Shown piece by piece: positions 26,017 to 33,638 of a stretch of DNA of 64,000 nt. Within the stretch, counting starts at the first letter, position 1. Each line of letters starts with the position of its first letter. Position numbers and translations under genes: made by a program. Origin of the DNA: Duganella sp. BJB476 (GTDB lineage Bacteria; Pseudomonadota; Gammaproteobacteria; Burkholderiales; Burkholderiaceae_D); assembly GCF_003416895.1 (NCBI RefSeq), contig NZ_QVIO01000001.1:1922001-1986000 (forward strand). Reading direction: 5' to 3'. The notes beneath the pieces are model-generated. The model saw only the letters and a program-made list of their open reading frames with translations. It had not been told where the DNA came from and did no database searches.

Positions 26017-26703
26017 ATGTCCAGCACACTCCCCGTCGAAAGCCCCAACGATATCGCCAACAACCTCGCCGAAGCCATCGCGGCGCGCAAGCTGCCGCCC
26101 GGGACCAAGCTGCGGGAGGAAGCGTTGTGCCGTTTGTATTCAGTCAGCCGCACCAAGATCCGCGCGGCGCTGCTGATACTGTCGAAGGACAAGCTGATTA
26201 ACATGGTTCCCGACAAGGGCGCCGTGGTCAGTCAGCCCAGCGAACGGGAGTCACGCGAGATCTTCGCTACGCGCCGCATCATCGAAGCGGCACTGGCGCG
26301 CGAGTTCACCGCCAAGGCCAAGGCGGCCGATTACAAAATGCTGGAGAAGCATTTGAAGGAAGAGCGCAACGCACTATCGCAAGTACCGTCGAAGATGCGG
26401 CAACAGCTGCTGGGCGACTTCCACGTGCTGCTGGCGGACGTGGTGGGCAACGAGGTGCTGAAGGAAATCGTGCGCGAGCTGGTGGGCCGCAGTTCGCTGA
26501 TCACCATGCTGTATCAGTCCGAACGCGATGCCGCCTGCTCGTCGGACGAGCACAGCGCCTTCCTGGCCGCCGCCCGTTCGGGCGATGCGGACAAGGCGGC
26601 GGAGCTGATGCTGCATCATCTGAGCCACGTGGAAGCGGCGCTGAATTTCGACGTCAACGTCAGCCCGGCCAAGAAAGACCTGATCTCCGCGCTGCTGATG
26701 TAG
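26017..26703 (+). CDS. GntR/FCD-family transcriptional regulator
   Basis: A 228-aa regulator. N-terminal winged helix (IANNLAEAIAARKLPPGTKL, LCRLYSVSRTKIRAALLIL, GAVVSQPSERESREIF) and a C-terminal all-helical FCD effector domain (FHVLLADVVGNEVL, EHSAFLAAARSGDADKAAELMLHHL) with His/Asp positions typical of metal- and acid-binding members. The start at MSSTLPVES (26017) was chosen because the preceding 32 codons lack family similarity. It lies between two secreted polysaccharide hydrolases, which suggests a sugar-acid or polysaccharide regulon (inference). Confidence 0.88.
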   Translation: MSSTLPVESPNDIANNLAEAIAARKLPPGTKLREEALCRLYSVSRTKIRAALLILSKDKLINMVPDKGAVVSQPSERESREIFATRRIIEAALAREFTAKAKAADYKMLEKHLKEERNALSQVPSKMRQQLLGDFHVLLADVVGNEVLKEIVRELVGRSSLITMLYQSERDAACSSDEHSAFLAAARSGDADKAAELMLHHLSHVEAALNFDVNVSPAKKDLISALLM

Positions 26704-26818
26704 CGATACGAATCGCGGTATCGCTTCGCCACAAAAATTCATTAGACGCGCCCTCGCAGCTGCCGCAGCATGAATTCCTGCATCCGGCAGACACAAAACC
26801 TATAAAGCGAGACGACAA

Positions 26819-27745
26819 ATGAATCAACAGCTACTCAAGCGATGGGCGGCGGCGACAGCTATCGCCTTTTGCGCAGCAGGCGCACACGCCGCCACTTGGA
26901 CGCTCACCGGCGCCCTTATCACGCACGACCCCAGCGTCTACAAGGAAAACAGCACCTGGTGGATCACCGAAACCAGCGATACCGGCATCGGCGTGAAGTT
27001 TTCGCCTGACGGCCACGCGTGGACGCAAGGCGTGAGCATCTTCGGCGGCGGCCTGTCGTGGTGGAACCAATACAACAACAACTCCAAGACCGTCTGGGCG
27101 CCGGACATCCACGTCTGGAACGGTAAGGCGATCCTGTACTACGCGGTGTCCACGTTCGGCTCGCAGAAATCGGCCATCGGCCTGGCCACCGCCACCAGTA
27201 TCGCAACGGGCAACTGGACCGACAAAGGCGCGGTGCTGACATCCGCACCGGGCAACAACTACAACGCCATCGATCCCAATTTCTTCGTCGATAAAGCGGG
27301 CCAGCCGTGGCTGTCGTTCGGCTCCTTCTGGACAGGGATCTATACCACGCGCGTCGATGCGAACACCCTCAAGCCCACCGGCAGCTGGTACCACCTGGCC
27401 GCCGACAGCACCGGCATCGAGAACTCGTTCATCATGTCGAACGGTTCGTATTACTACCTGTTCGTCTCCAAGGGAAAATGCTGCGATGGCGCCAACAGCA
27501 CCTATCACATTTCCTACGGCCGTTCGACCAGCGTGACCGGACCGTATCTGGACAAGAACGGCGTCGACATGGTCAACGGCGGCGGCACCACGCTCGACGC
27601 CGGCGGCGGACGCTTTATCGCGCCGGGTGGGGAATCAGTGGCCAACGGGGTGATGGTGCGGCATGAACTGGATAGCCAGAACAGCTACAACGGCGTCCTG
27701 TTCATCAACGACCTGACCTTCAGCGGCGGCTGGCCGACGTATTGA
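26819..27745 (+). CDS. Secreted endo-1,5-alpha-L-arabinanase (GH43)
   Basis: A 308-aa five-bladed propeller hydrolase with signal peptide (KRWAAATAIAFCAAGAHA). The three GH43 acidic residues are visible: HDPSVYK (base Asp), IDPNFF (pKa-modulating Asp) and GIENSFIM (acid Glu), with VWAPDIHVWNGKAILYYAVS also typical. It would cut arabinan side chains of plant pectin outside the cell. The stop TGA shares its last A with the ATG of the next gene, so the two are coupled. Confidence 0.9.
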   Translation: MNQQLLKRWAAATAIAFCAAGAHAATWTLTGALITHDPSVYKENSTWWITETSDTGIGVKFSPDGHAWTQGVSIFGGGLSWWNQYNNNSKTVWAPDIHVWNGKAILYYAVSTFGSQKSAIGLATATSIATGNWTDKGAVLTSAPGNNYNAIDPNFFVDKAGQPWLSFGSFWTGIYTTRVDANTLKPTGSWYHLAADSTGIENSFIMSNGSYYYLFVSKGKCCDGANSTYHISYGRSTSVTGPYLDKNGVDMVNGGGTTLDAGGGRFIAPGGESVANGVMVRHELDSQNSYNGVLFINDLTFSGGWPTY

Positions 27746-28461
27746 TGAAGGCAGCGGCTGCATTCACGGCGCTGGCTGCGGTCGCCCTGCTCGCGATGTG
27801 GACATGGCAGGCCACACCCGCGCCCGACCGGAGGCCGGTCGAAGGCGATGCCGCAGCCAAGGCCGTGGCTCGCGCGGGTCCGGCCTCCCCGCTCCGCGTG
27901 GCAAACCTTCCGCTGGCCGCGCCGGGCCGCAACGCTATCGACTCCACGATCGAACTATCACTCACCGACAAACAGGAACTCATCGCCGACTTCGCGCTGC
28001 ATCAGTTGATGGATGGTTTTCTGCTCAACCGAAGTGAAGCTGGCAGGCTGCAAGCGCTTGAAGCCCACCTGCGCCGCACACTGCCCGCCAACGCGGCCGG
28101 CGAAGCAATCCAGATCGCCACCCGCTATCAAAACTACCTGACCGCGCACGACGAGCTGCTGGCAGCCCAGCGCTTCACCTCAAACGACGCGGCATCGCAA
28201 GACCTGAACCGCATCGGCAGCTGGCGGCAGCAATGCCAGCAACTGCGCATCCGTACGCTCGGCGAGCGCATCACACTGGAATGGTTCGGTAACGAGGATG
28301 CCTATCTGGGGCAGGCGTTGGACGAACGGCGCCAGCGCAGCGAAGGCCGTCCACCCGCCGCCGACGCCGCGCCGGAAGACCAGGCAGCCCACGACCTGCA
28401 TATGCAACAGGCCCTGGACCAGGCCATCTCCAGCTATCAGCGGGCGGCCAGCGCCAATTGA
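27745..28461 (+). CDS. Orphan lipase-foldase-like (LifO-like) protein
   Basis: A 238-aa protein with an N-terminal membrane anchor (AAAAFTALAAVALLAMWTWQ), a Pro/Ala-rich stretch and a mostly helical domain. Segments parallel the true foldase at 62.9 kb: LIADFALHQLMDGFLLNRSE against the foldase LAYLFDYYLAGLGE, a repeated HLRRTLPANAAGEA helix, YQNYLTAHDELL against YLAYKRALVD, and LEWFGNEDAY like the family's FG-x-x-AY. It is about 70 residues shorter than a normal LifO and has no lipase beside it. Coupling to the arabinanase (TGATG) hints at chaperoning that or another secreted enzyme (inference). Confidence 0.6.
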   Translation: MKAAAAFTALAAVALLAMWTWQATPAPDRRPVEGDAAAKAVARAGPASPLRVANLPLAAPGRNAIDSTIELSLTDKQELIADFALHQLMDGFLLNRSEAGRLQALEAHLRRTLPANAAGEAIQIATRYQNYLTAHDELLAAQRFTSNDAASQDLNRIGSWRQQCQQLRIRTLGERITLEWFGNEDAYLGQALDERRQRSEGRPPAADAAPEDQAAHDLHMQQALDQAISSYQRAASAN

Positions 28462-29798
28462 TGCGCCAGCGCGTTGTGGCGCTCGATCACCACCGGCAGG
28501 TCGATGGTACACAGCACGCCCTCGCGCACCACCACCTTGCCGTTGATGATGCTGTACGAGACATTCGGCGGCGTGCAGAACACCAGCGCCGCGACCGGGT
28601 CGTGCAGCGCGCCGGCGAAGCCTATCGTATCGAGCTTGAACATCACGATGTCCGCCGCCATGCCCGGCTTGAGCGCGCCGATGTCGTCGCGGTTGAGCAC
28701 CTTGGCGCCTCCCAGCGTGGCCACTTCCAGCGCCTGCCGCGCCGTCATCGCGTCCGGGCCGAAGCCCACGCGCTGCAGCAGCATCGCCTGCCGTACTTCG
28801 CCCATCATGTGGCCGGAATCGTTGGAAGCGCAACCGTCGACACCCAGGCCCACCGAGACGCCGCTGTCGAGCATCTTGCGTATCGGCGCAATGCCCGACG
28901 CCAGCCGCATATTCGAACATGGGCAGTGCGCGATGCCGGTGCCGGTGCGGCCGAACATGTAGATGCCGTCGTCGTCCAGTTGCACGCAGTGCGCGTGCCA
29001 GACGTCGTGCCCCACCCAGCCGCAATCCTCGGCGTATTCGGCGGGCGTCATATTGAATTTTTCGCGGCTGTAGGCGATGTCGTTCGCGTTTTCAGCCAGG
29101 TGCGTGTGCAGCGACACGCCGAAGCTGCGCGCCATCGTCGCGGCCTCTTTCATCAGGTCGCGCGAGACCGAGAACGGCGAGCATGGCGCCACCACGATGC
29201 GCTGCATCGCGTAGCGGCCGGCATCGTGATAGGCTTCGATCAGGCGCTGCGTATCCTTGAGGATCGCGCCCTCCTCCTCCACCACGCGGTCCGGCGGCAG
29301 GCCGCCTTTGGACTGGCCCACGCTCATCGAGCCGCGTGCGGCGTGGAAGCGCATGCCGATCTTGCCGGCCGCCTCGATGCTGTCATCGAGCTTGCAGCCG
29401 TTGGGGTAGATGTACAGGTGGTCGCTGCTGGTCGTGCAGCCGGACATGATCAGTTCCGACATCGCCGCCAGCGTCGACACGTTGACCATCTCCGGCGTCA
29501 GGTTGGCCCAGATCGGATAGAGGTTGGTCAGCCAGTTAAACAGCTCGCCGTTCTGAGCGGCGGGAATCACGCGCGTCAGGCTTTGGTACATATGGTGGTG
29601 GGTGTTGACCAGGCCGGGCATCACCACATGGTTGGCCGCGTCGATAATCTCGTCGGCCTGCTGCGGCAGGTCGGCGCTGCGGCCGACTTGTTCGATTACG
29701 TTGTCCCGGATGTAGACGGCGCCGTCGGCGATTTCACGGCGCTCGTCATCCATCGTTACCAGCACGCGCGCATTTTTGATCAGTAGGGTTTTAGTCAT
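28437..29798 (-). CDS. 8-oxoguanine deaminase (amidohydrolase family)
   Basis: A 453-aa metal-dependent deaminase that converts 8-oxoguanine to urate. It has the amidohydrolase motifs PGLVNTHHHMYQSLTR (metal His pair), HTHLAEN, HAHCVQLDD and GVDGCASNDSGHM, with the last two close to the AtzB/8-oxoguanine deaminase group. The ATG at 29798 (MTKTLLIKNARVLVTM) fits the family; the longer frame does not. It is followed upstream in the same direction by a purine-type permease, which supports a purine substrate. Its 3' end overlaps the convergent foldase-like gene by 25 bp. Confidence 0.85.
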   Translation of the reverse strand: MTKTLLIKNARVLVTMDDERREIADGAVYIRDNVIEQVGRSADLPQQADEIIDAANHVVMPGLVNTHHHMYQSLTRVIPAAQNGELFNWLTNLYPIWANLTPEMVNVSTLAAMSELIMSGCTTSSDHLYIYPNGCKLDDSIEAAGKIGMRFHAARGSMSVGQSKGGLPPDRVVEEEGAILKDTQRLIEAYHDAGRYAMQRIVVAPCSPFSVSRDLMKEAATMARSFGVSLHTHLAENANDIAYSREKFNMTPAEYAEDCGWVGHDVWHAHCVQLDDDGIYMFGRTGTGIAHCPCSNMRLASGIAPIRKMLDSGVSVGLGVDGCASNDSGHMMGEVRQAMLLQRVGFGPDAMTARQALEVATLGGAKVLNRDDIGALKPGMAADIVMFKLDTIGFAGALHDPVAALVFCTPPNVSYSIINGKVVVREGVLCTIDLPVVIERHNALAHQLALAAR

Positions 29799-29817
29799 AA
29801 TTTCTATGATGGTTAAA

Positions 29818-29852
29818 CACTGCGGAAACAATGCGCGGGCACTGCGGAAACA
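29818..29852 (-). repeat. 13-bp direct repeat upstream of the deaminase
   Basis: CACTGCGGAAACA occurs at 29818-29830 and 29840-29852, centre to centre 22 bp, about two helical turns. It lies 20-54 bp before the deaminase start in the gap behind the permease, a position suited to an activator or repressor. Confidence 0.45.
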
Positions 29853-29875
29853 GTCAGGTTGATATCGAGCGTATT

Positions 29876-31234
29876 TTAAGCTGCTTCACGCTCGGAGGTT
29901 AAAAAAGCTTGCGGTACTTCCTCTTCTTCATCGTCGTCGGTCAATTCTACCGGACGTTCAGGCAACACCAGGTTCAGGGCCACCGCGACCAGCGCGCCAA
30001 CCGTGATTCCCGAGCCGAAGACTTCCTTGACGAAGGCCGGCAGCTTGGACAGCAGTTCCGGCCGCACCGTCACCGCCAGGCCGCAGCCGATGGCCACCGC
30101 CATGATTACGCCGTTACGCTTGGTATGCTCCACGTGGCTCAGCAACTGCACGCCGGCCGAGATGATCATTGCGAACATCATCAAGCCAGCGCCGCCCAGC
30201 ACCGGTTGCGGAATCGTCACCACCACCGCGCCCAGCACCGGGAACAGGCCGGCCAGCAGCAGCATCACGCCGGTCAGCGCCACCACATGGCGGCTGGCTA
30301 CGCCGGTCAGCGACACCACGCCGACGTTCTGCGCAAAGGTCGATACCGGAGGGCTGGACATCAGCGCGGCGAAGGCCGAACCGACGCCGTCGCACAGGAT
30401 GCCGCGCGCCAGCGTCTTGCCGCGCATCTTGGTGTTGGTGGCGGCGCCCAGCGCCATGAAGGTGCCGGTGGTTTCCACCATCGTCACCAGATAGGCGATC
30501 GCCATGGCGACGATGCCGGCCACCGGGAAGGTCATGCCGTAGTGGAGCGGCTGCGGCAGCGCGAAGATCGGCGCATTCTGCACCTGCGTAAAGTCGATCA
30601 TGCCCAGCGAAACGCACAGCAGGTAGCCGATGAACATGCCGATCACCACGGCGGCGGCGGATACAATCCCCTTGCCGAATTGGACCAGCATGATGACCGT
30701 GGCCAGCACGAATGCCGCGATGCCCAGGTTGAGCGGCGCGCCGTAGACCGCGCCCGGTGCAAAGCCGCCCGCAGCCCAGTCCACCGCCACCGGCACCAGC
30801 GACAGGCCGATCATCGTCACCACCACGCCGGTGACGGCGTGCGGGAACAGCTTGCGGATCTTCGGCATGAAGCAGCTGCCGACGATCATCACCAGCGAGG
30901 CGGCCAGCGACGAACCGAGTATCGCCGGAACGCCGTGTTCAAGACCGATGCTGATGGCCGCGCCGACGAAGGCGAAGCTGGTGCCCATCACGCAAGGAAG
31001 CCTGATGCCGACTGGGCCTACGCCTTTGCATTGAATGATGGTGACGATGCCGGAGCCGAGCAAGGCGGCGTTGATCAGGGTGATGATCTGGTCGGCCGGC
31101 AGTTTGAGCGCGGCGCCCACCACCAGCGGCACGGCGATGATGCCGCCCAAAGCGGCAAGCATGTGCTGGGCCGCCAGCAGTATGGTCGTGAATAGGGGTG
31201 GTCGATCCTCGACCTGAAATAACAAGTGATTCAT
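29876..31234 (-). CDS. NCS2 nucleobase:cation symporter (purine permease)
   Basis: A 452-aa membrane protein with about 14 helices. Family signatures are MLAALGGIIAVPLVVGAAL (N-terminal), PVGIRLPCVMGTSFAF, VTMVETTGTFMALG (TM8 substrate Glu), SSPPVSTFAQNVGVVSLTGVASR and PVLGGAGLMMFAMI. These point to the xanthine/uric-acid branch of NCS2. The tail is acidic (TDDDEEEEVPQ). Its neighbour deaminates 8-oxoguanine, so import of an oxidised or deaminated purine is plausible. A promoter with a palindrome lies upstream. Confidence 0.92.
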   Translation of the reverse strand: MNHLLFQVEDRPPLFTTILLAAQHMLAALGGIIAVPLVVGAALKLPADQIITLINAALLGSGIVTIIQCKGVGPVGIRLPCVMGTSFAFVGAAISIGLEHGVPAILGSSLAASLVMIVGSCFMPKIRKLFPHAVTGVVVTMIGLSLVPVAVDWAAGGFAPGAVYGAPLNLGIAAFVLATVIMLVQFGKGIVSAAAVVIGMFIGYLLCVSLGMIDFTQVQNAPIFALPQPLHYGMTFPVAGIVAMAIAYLVTMVETTGTFMALGAATNTKMRGKTLARGILCDGVGSAFAALMSSPPVSTFAQNVGVVSLTGVASRHVVALTGVMLLLAGLFPVLGAVVVTIPQPVLGGAGLMMFAMIISAGVQLLSHVEHTKRNGVIMAVAIGCGLAVTVRPELLSKLPAFVKEVFGSGITVGALVAVALNLVLPERPVELTDDDEEEEVPQAFLTSEREAA

Positions 31235-31367
31235 AAACGCGTCTCCGTCTGTCTTTTTTATTGGGCGTTACTTTGCAACTACTACCCACACGGGCTGCCC
31301 TTAACCGTGCGTAGAAATGATGCCTAGCAACGCAACAGCTCGTGACCGACGCGTTTAATTGATAACG

Positions 31368-31412
31368 ATATTGCGCTTCGTCGGATACATTGTCAACGAA
31401 TTTTGTATACAA
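31368..31412 (-). promoter_or_regulatory. Promoter of the purine permease with TTGTATACAA palindrome
   Basis: On the minus strand TTGACA (31396-31391), a 17-bp spacer and CAATAT (31373-31368) form a good promoter for the NCS2 gene. Seven bases upstream of the -35 is the perfect palindrome TTGTATACAA (31403-31412), of the form bound by many GntR/FCD regulators. Confidence 0.5.
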
Positions 31413-31417
31413 TTTTT

Positions 31418-32317
31418 CTATCGAAGTGCGCCATCTTCACGTAGCGTGGCAATCGCCAGATCGAGGAAGGCGCGCAGCTTGCGGGACGAATGCCGGCCTT
31501 CGTGGTGCACCACGCTGACCGGCACCGCCGCGGCTTCGTAGGGGGACAGGATCGCGCTCAAACGGCCATCTGCCAGGTAGGGCGCGGCCATATAGGACAG
31601 CACGCGGGTGATGCCGAAGCCGTCCAGCGCCGCGCGCAAGGCGGCGTCGTTGCTGGTGCTGCTCAGGCGCGGATGTACCTTTACCGATAGCGGTTTGCCA
31701 TCGTACTCAAAGCGCCAGTCATTGGTCGCCGTGACGGCGGTGGCGGCGATCAGGTCATGTCCGGCCAGCTCCTGCGGCGTAGCGGGAACGCCACGCCCGG
31801 CCAGGTAGGCCGGCGCCGCACACACCACCTGCCTTACCTGTCCCACGCGCACCGCCTGGTAGCTGGAGTCGGGCAAGGCGCCGATGCGGATCGCCGCGTC
31901 CACGCCCTCGTCCATCATGTTGACCACGCGGTCGAGGAAGCGGCATTCGACATCGGTTTCAGGGTAGCGTCGCAGGTATTCAGTGACTATGGGCGTGACG
32001 TACATCGCGCCGAACATCACCGAGGCCGTGATCACCAGCCGACCGCGCGGCGCACCGTGCGCGCCGGCGGCCGAGGTTTCGGTTTCCGCCACGTCGGCCA
32101 AAATGCGGCGGCAATCGGCGGCATAGCGCGCGCCGGTTTCGGTCAGCCGCACCACCCGCGTGGTGCGCAGCAGCAGGCGCACGCCCATGCCCTCCTCCAG
32201 CTCCGTGACGGCGCGCGTGACCACCGGCGGCGAGATCTTCAGCTTGCGGGCGGCGGCGGCAAAGCCGCCCTCATCGACGACTGCCACAAAGATCGTCATG
32301 GCGGAGAGCTTGTCCAT
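31418..32317 (-). CDS. LysR-family transcriptional regulator
   Basis: A 299-aa LysR regulator: N-terminal winged HTH (MTIFVAVVDEGGFAAAARKL, VVTRAVTELEEGMGVRLL) and a periplasmic-binding-like effector domain (RGRLVITASVMFGAMYVTPI, DAAIRIGALPDSSYQAVRVG). It belongs to the common CrgA-like group. It is divergent from the AhpD-like/PNPOx pair across a 115-bp AT-rich gap, the classic arrangement for control of that pair. Confidence 0.92.
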   Translation of the reverse strand: MDKLSAMTIFVAVVDEGGFAAAARKLKISPPVVTRAVTELEEGMGVRLLLRTTRVVRLTETGARYAADCRRILADVAETETSAAGAHGAPRGRLVITASVMFGAMYVTPIVTEYLRRYPETDVECRFLDRVVNMMDEGVDAAIRIGALPDSSYQAVRVGQVRQVVCAAPAYLAGRGVPATPQELAGHDLIAATAVTATNDWRFEYDGKPLSVKVHPRLSSTSNDAALRAALDGFGITRVLSYMAAPYLADGRLSAILSPYEAAAVPVSVVHHEGRHSSRKLRAFLDLAIATLREDGALR

Positions 32318-32432
32318 ATTATTCCTGAATTAGAAATAGTTTATTGTTAATTTAACGGATTCTCATTATCCCGCACATCGATGAAACTACAAGTGTTCGC
32401 TGAACAAACAACCTAACCCTAAGGAATTGACC

Positions 32433-32978
32433 ATGAACCGTATCGCCACCATCGAAACCGCCACCGCCAATGCTGAGCAAAAAGCCCTGCTGGACGCCAT
32501 CCAGGGCCAGCTCGGCATGGTGCCCAACTTCCTGAAAGTGTTCGCCAACTCGCCGGTCGCACTGCGCGCCTTCCTCGGCCTGCACGGCGTGGCCAATGGC
32601 GGCACGCTCGACGCGTTGACCCGCGAACGCATCGCCCTGGCGCTGGCGCAGCAGAACAACTGCGAATACTGCGTCTCCGCCCACACCGCGATCGGCCGCA
32701 AGACCGGCTTAAGCGGCGAAGAAATGAACGCCGCCCGCAGCGGCACCAGCGCGGACGCGCAAGCCGCCGTCGCCGTGCAGTTCGTGCAAAGCCTGATGGA
32801 GAACAGGGGCGCGGTCAGCGCCATCGAGCTGGCGGCGATCCGCAGCGCGGGCTATAGCGAGTCGGACATCGTCGAGATCATCACCCACGTCGGCATGAAC
32901 TTCCTGACCAACATCCTGGGCAAAGCCAGTCGCGTGGAGATCGACTTTCCGAAAGTCGACCTGAAGATCGCAGCCTGA
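32433..32978 (+). CDS. AhpD-like/carboxymuconolactone decarboxylase family protein
   Basis: A 181-aa alkylhydroperoxidase-fold protein. The redox motif CEYCVSAHT (CxxC followed by His) and LTRERIALALAQQNN are typical of peroxidase-related members, and MVPNFLKVFANSPVALRAFL is the usual N-terminal region. AAGGAA lies 6 bp before the ATG at 32433; a TTG at 32427 is less likely. A role in oxidative stress is plausible. It is followed 25 bp later by a flavin-type oxidase gene. Confidence 0.9.
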   Translation: MNRIATIETATANAEQKALLDAIQGQLGMVPNFLKVFANSPVALRAFLGLHGVANGGTLDALTRERIALALAQQNNCEYCVSAHTAIGRKTGLSGEEMNAARSGTSADAQAAVAVQFVQSLMENRGAVSAIELAAIRSAGYSESDIVEIITHVGMNFLTNILGKASRVEIDFPKVDLKIAA

Positions 32979-33003
32979 TTTCACACTGATCGAGGAGCAC
33001 ATC

Positions 33004-33627
33004 GTGGGTCGCGCCTATTCCGATATCACCTTCACGCCGGCGGTGCGTGAGGTTCAAAGCAGCATGGGGAGCCGCGCCCGCTATGCGTTTCTCGACCAGA
33101 TGGAAGACCGGCAGGACAGCCTGGGCGAAAGGGAAATCGCCCTCATCGAGGAGATGGATCATTTTTACCAGGCCACCGTCAGCGAGACCGGCTGGCCTTA
33201 TGTGCAGCATCGCGGCGGACCGAAAGGCTTCCTGCGGGTGCTCGACGCGAAAACCCTGGCGTTCGCGGATTTCCGGGGCAATCTGCAGTACCTCAGCGTC
33301 GGCAACCTGAAAGTGGATGACCGCATCTCGATGATACTGATGGACTATGCGAGGCAGGTGCGGATGAAAATCGTCGGCCGCACACGCATCGTGGAAGCCG
33401 CAGACGATCCGGCGTTGATGGAGCTGCTTCATATGCCGGGTTACAAGGCGCGCATCGAGCGCGCCTTCATCATCACCGTGGAAGGCTACGACTGGAACTG
33501 TCCGCAGCACATCACACCGCGCTACACGGAGCAGGAAGTCACCGATATGACAGCGCCCCTGCTCGCCCAGCTCAAACAGCTGAGGGAGCAGTTGGCAAAG
33601 CTCGCGGGGCCAAACGGCGGCGCTTGA
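33004..33627 (+). CDS. Pyridoxamine 5'-phosphate oxidase-family FMN protein
   Basis: A 207-aa split-barrel flavoprotein: FYQATVSETGWPYVQHRGGP, LAFADFRGNLQYLSVGNL and DDRISMILMDYARQVRMKI match the large PNPOx-like group, many of which reduce or bind FMN/F420 rather than make PLP. A helical C-terminus (LAQLKQLREQLAKLAG) follows. It starts with GTG at 33004 behind CGAGGAG. It forms an operon with the AhpD-like gene, probably under the divergent LysR. Confidence 0.88.
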   Translation: MGRAYSDITFTPAVREVQSSMGSRARYAFLDQMEDRQDSLGEREIALIEEMDHFYQATVSETGWPYVQHRGGPKGFLRVLDAKTLAFADFRGNLQYLSVGNLKVDDRISMILMDYARQVRMKIVGRTRIVEAADDPALMELLHMPGYKARIERAFIITVEGYDWNCPQHITPRYTEQEVTDMTAPLLAQLKQLREQLAKLAGPNGGA

Positions 33628-33638
33628 CGCGCAACCCG

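Noticed and set aside
26703..26724. GCGATAC...GTATCGC as a terminator after the GntR gene
   Set aside because: A 7-bp stem is present but no T-run follows on either strand.
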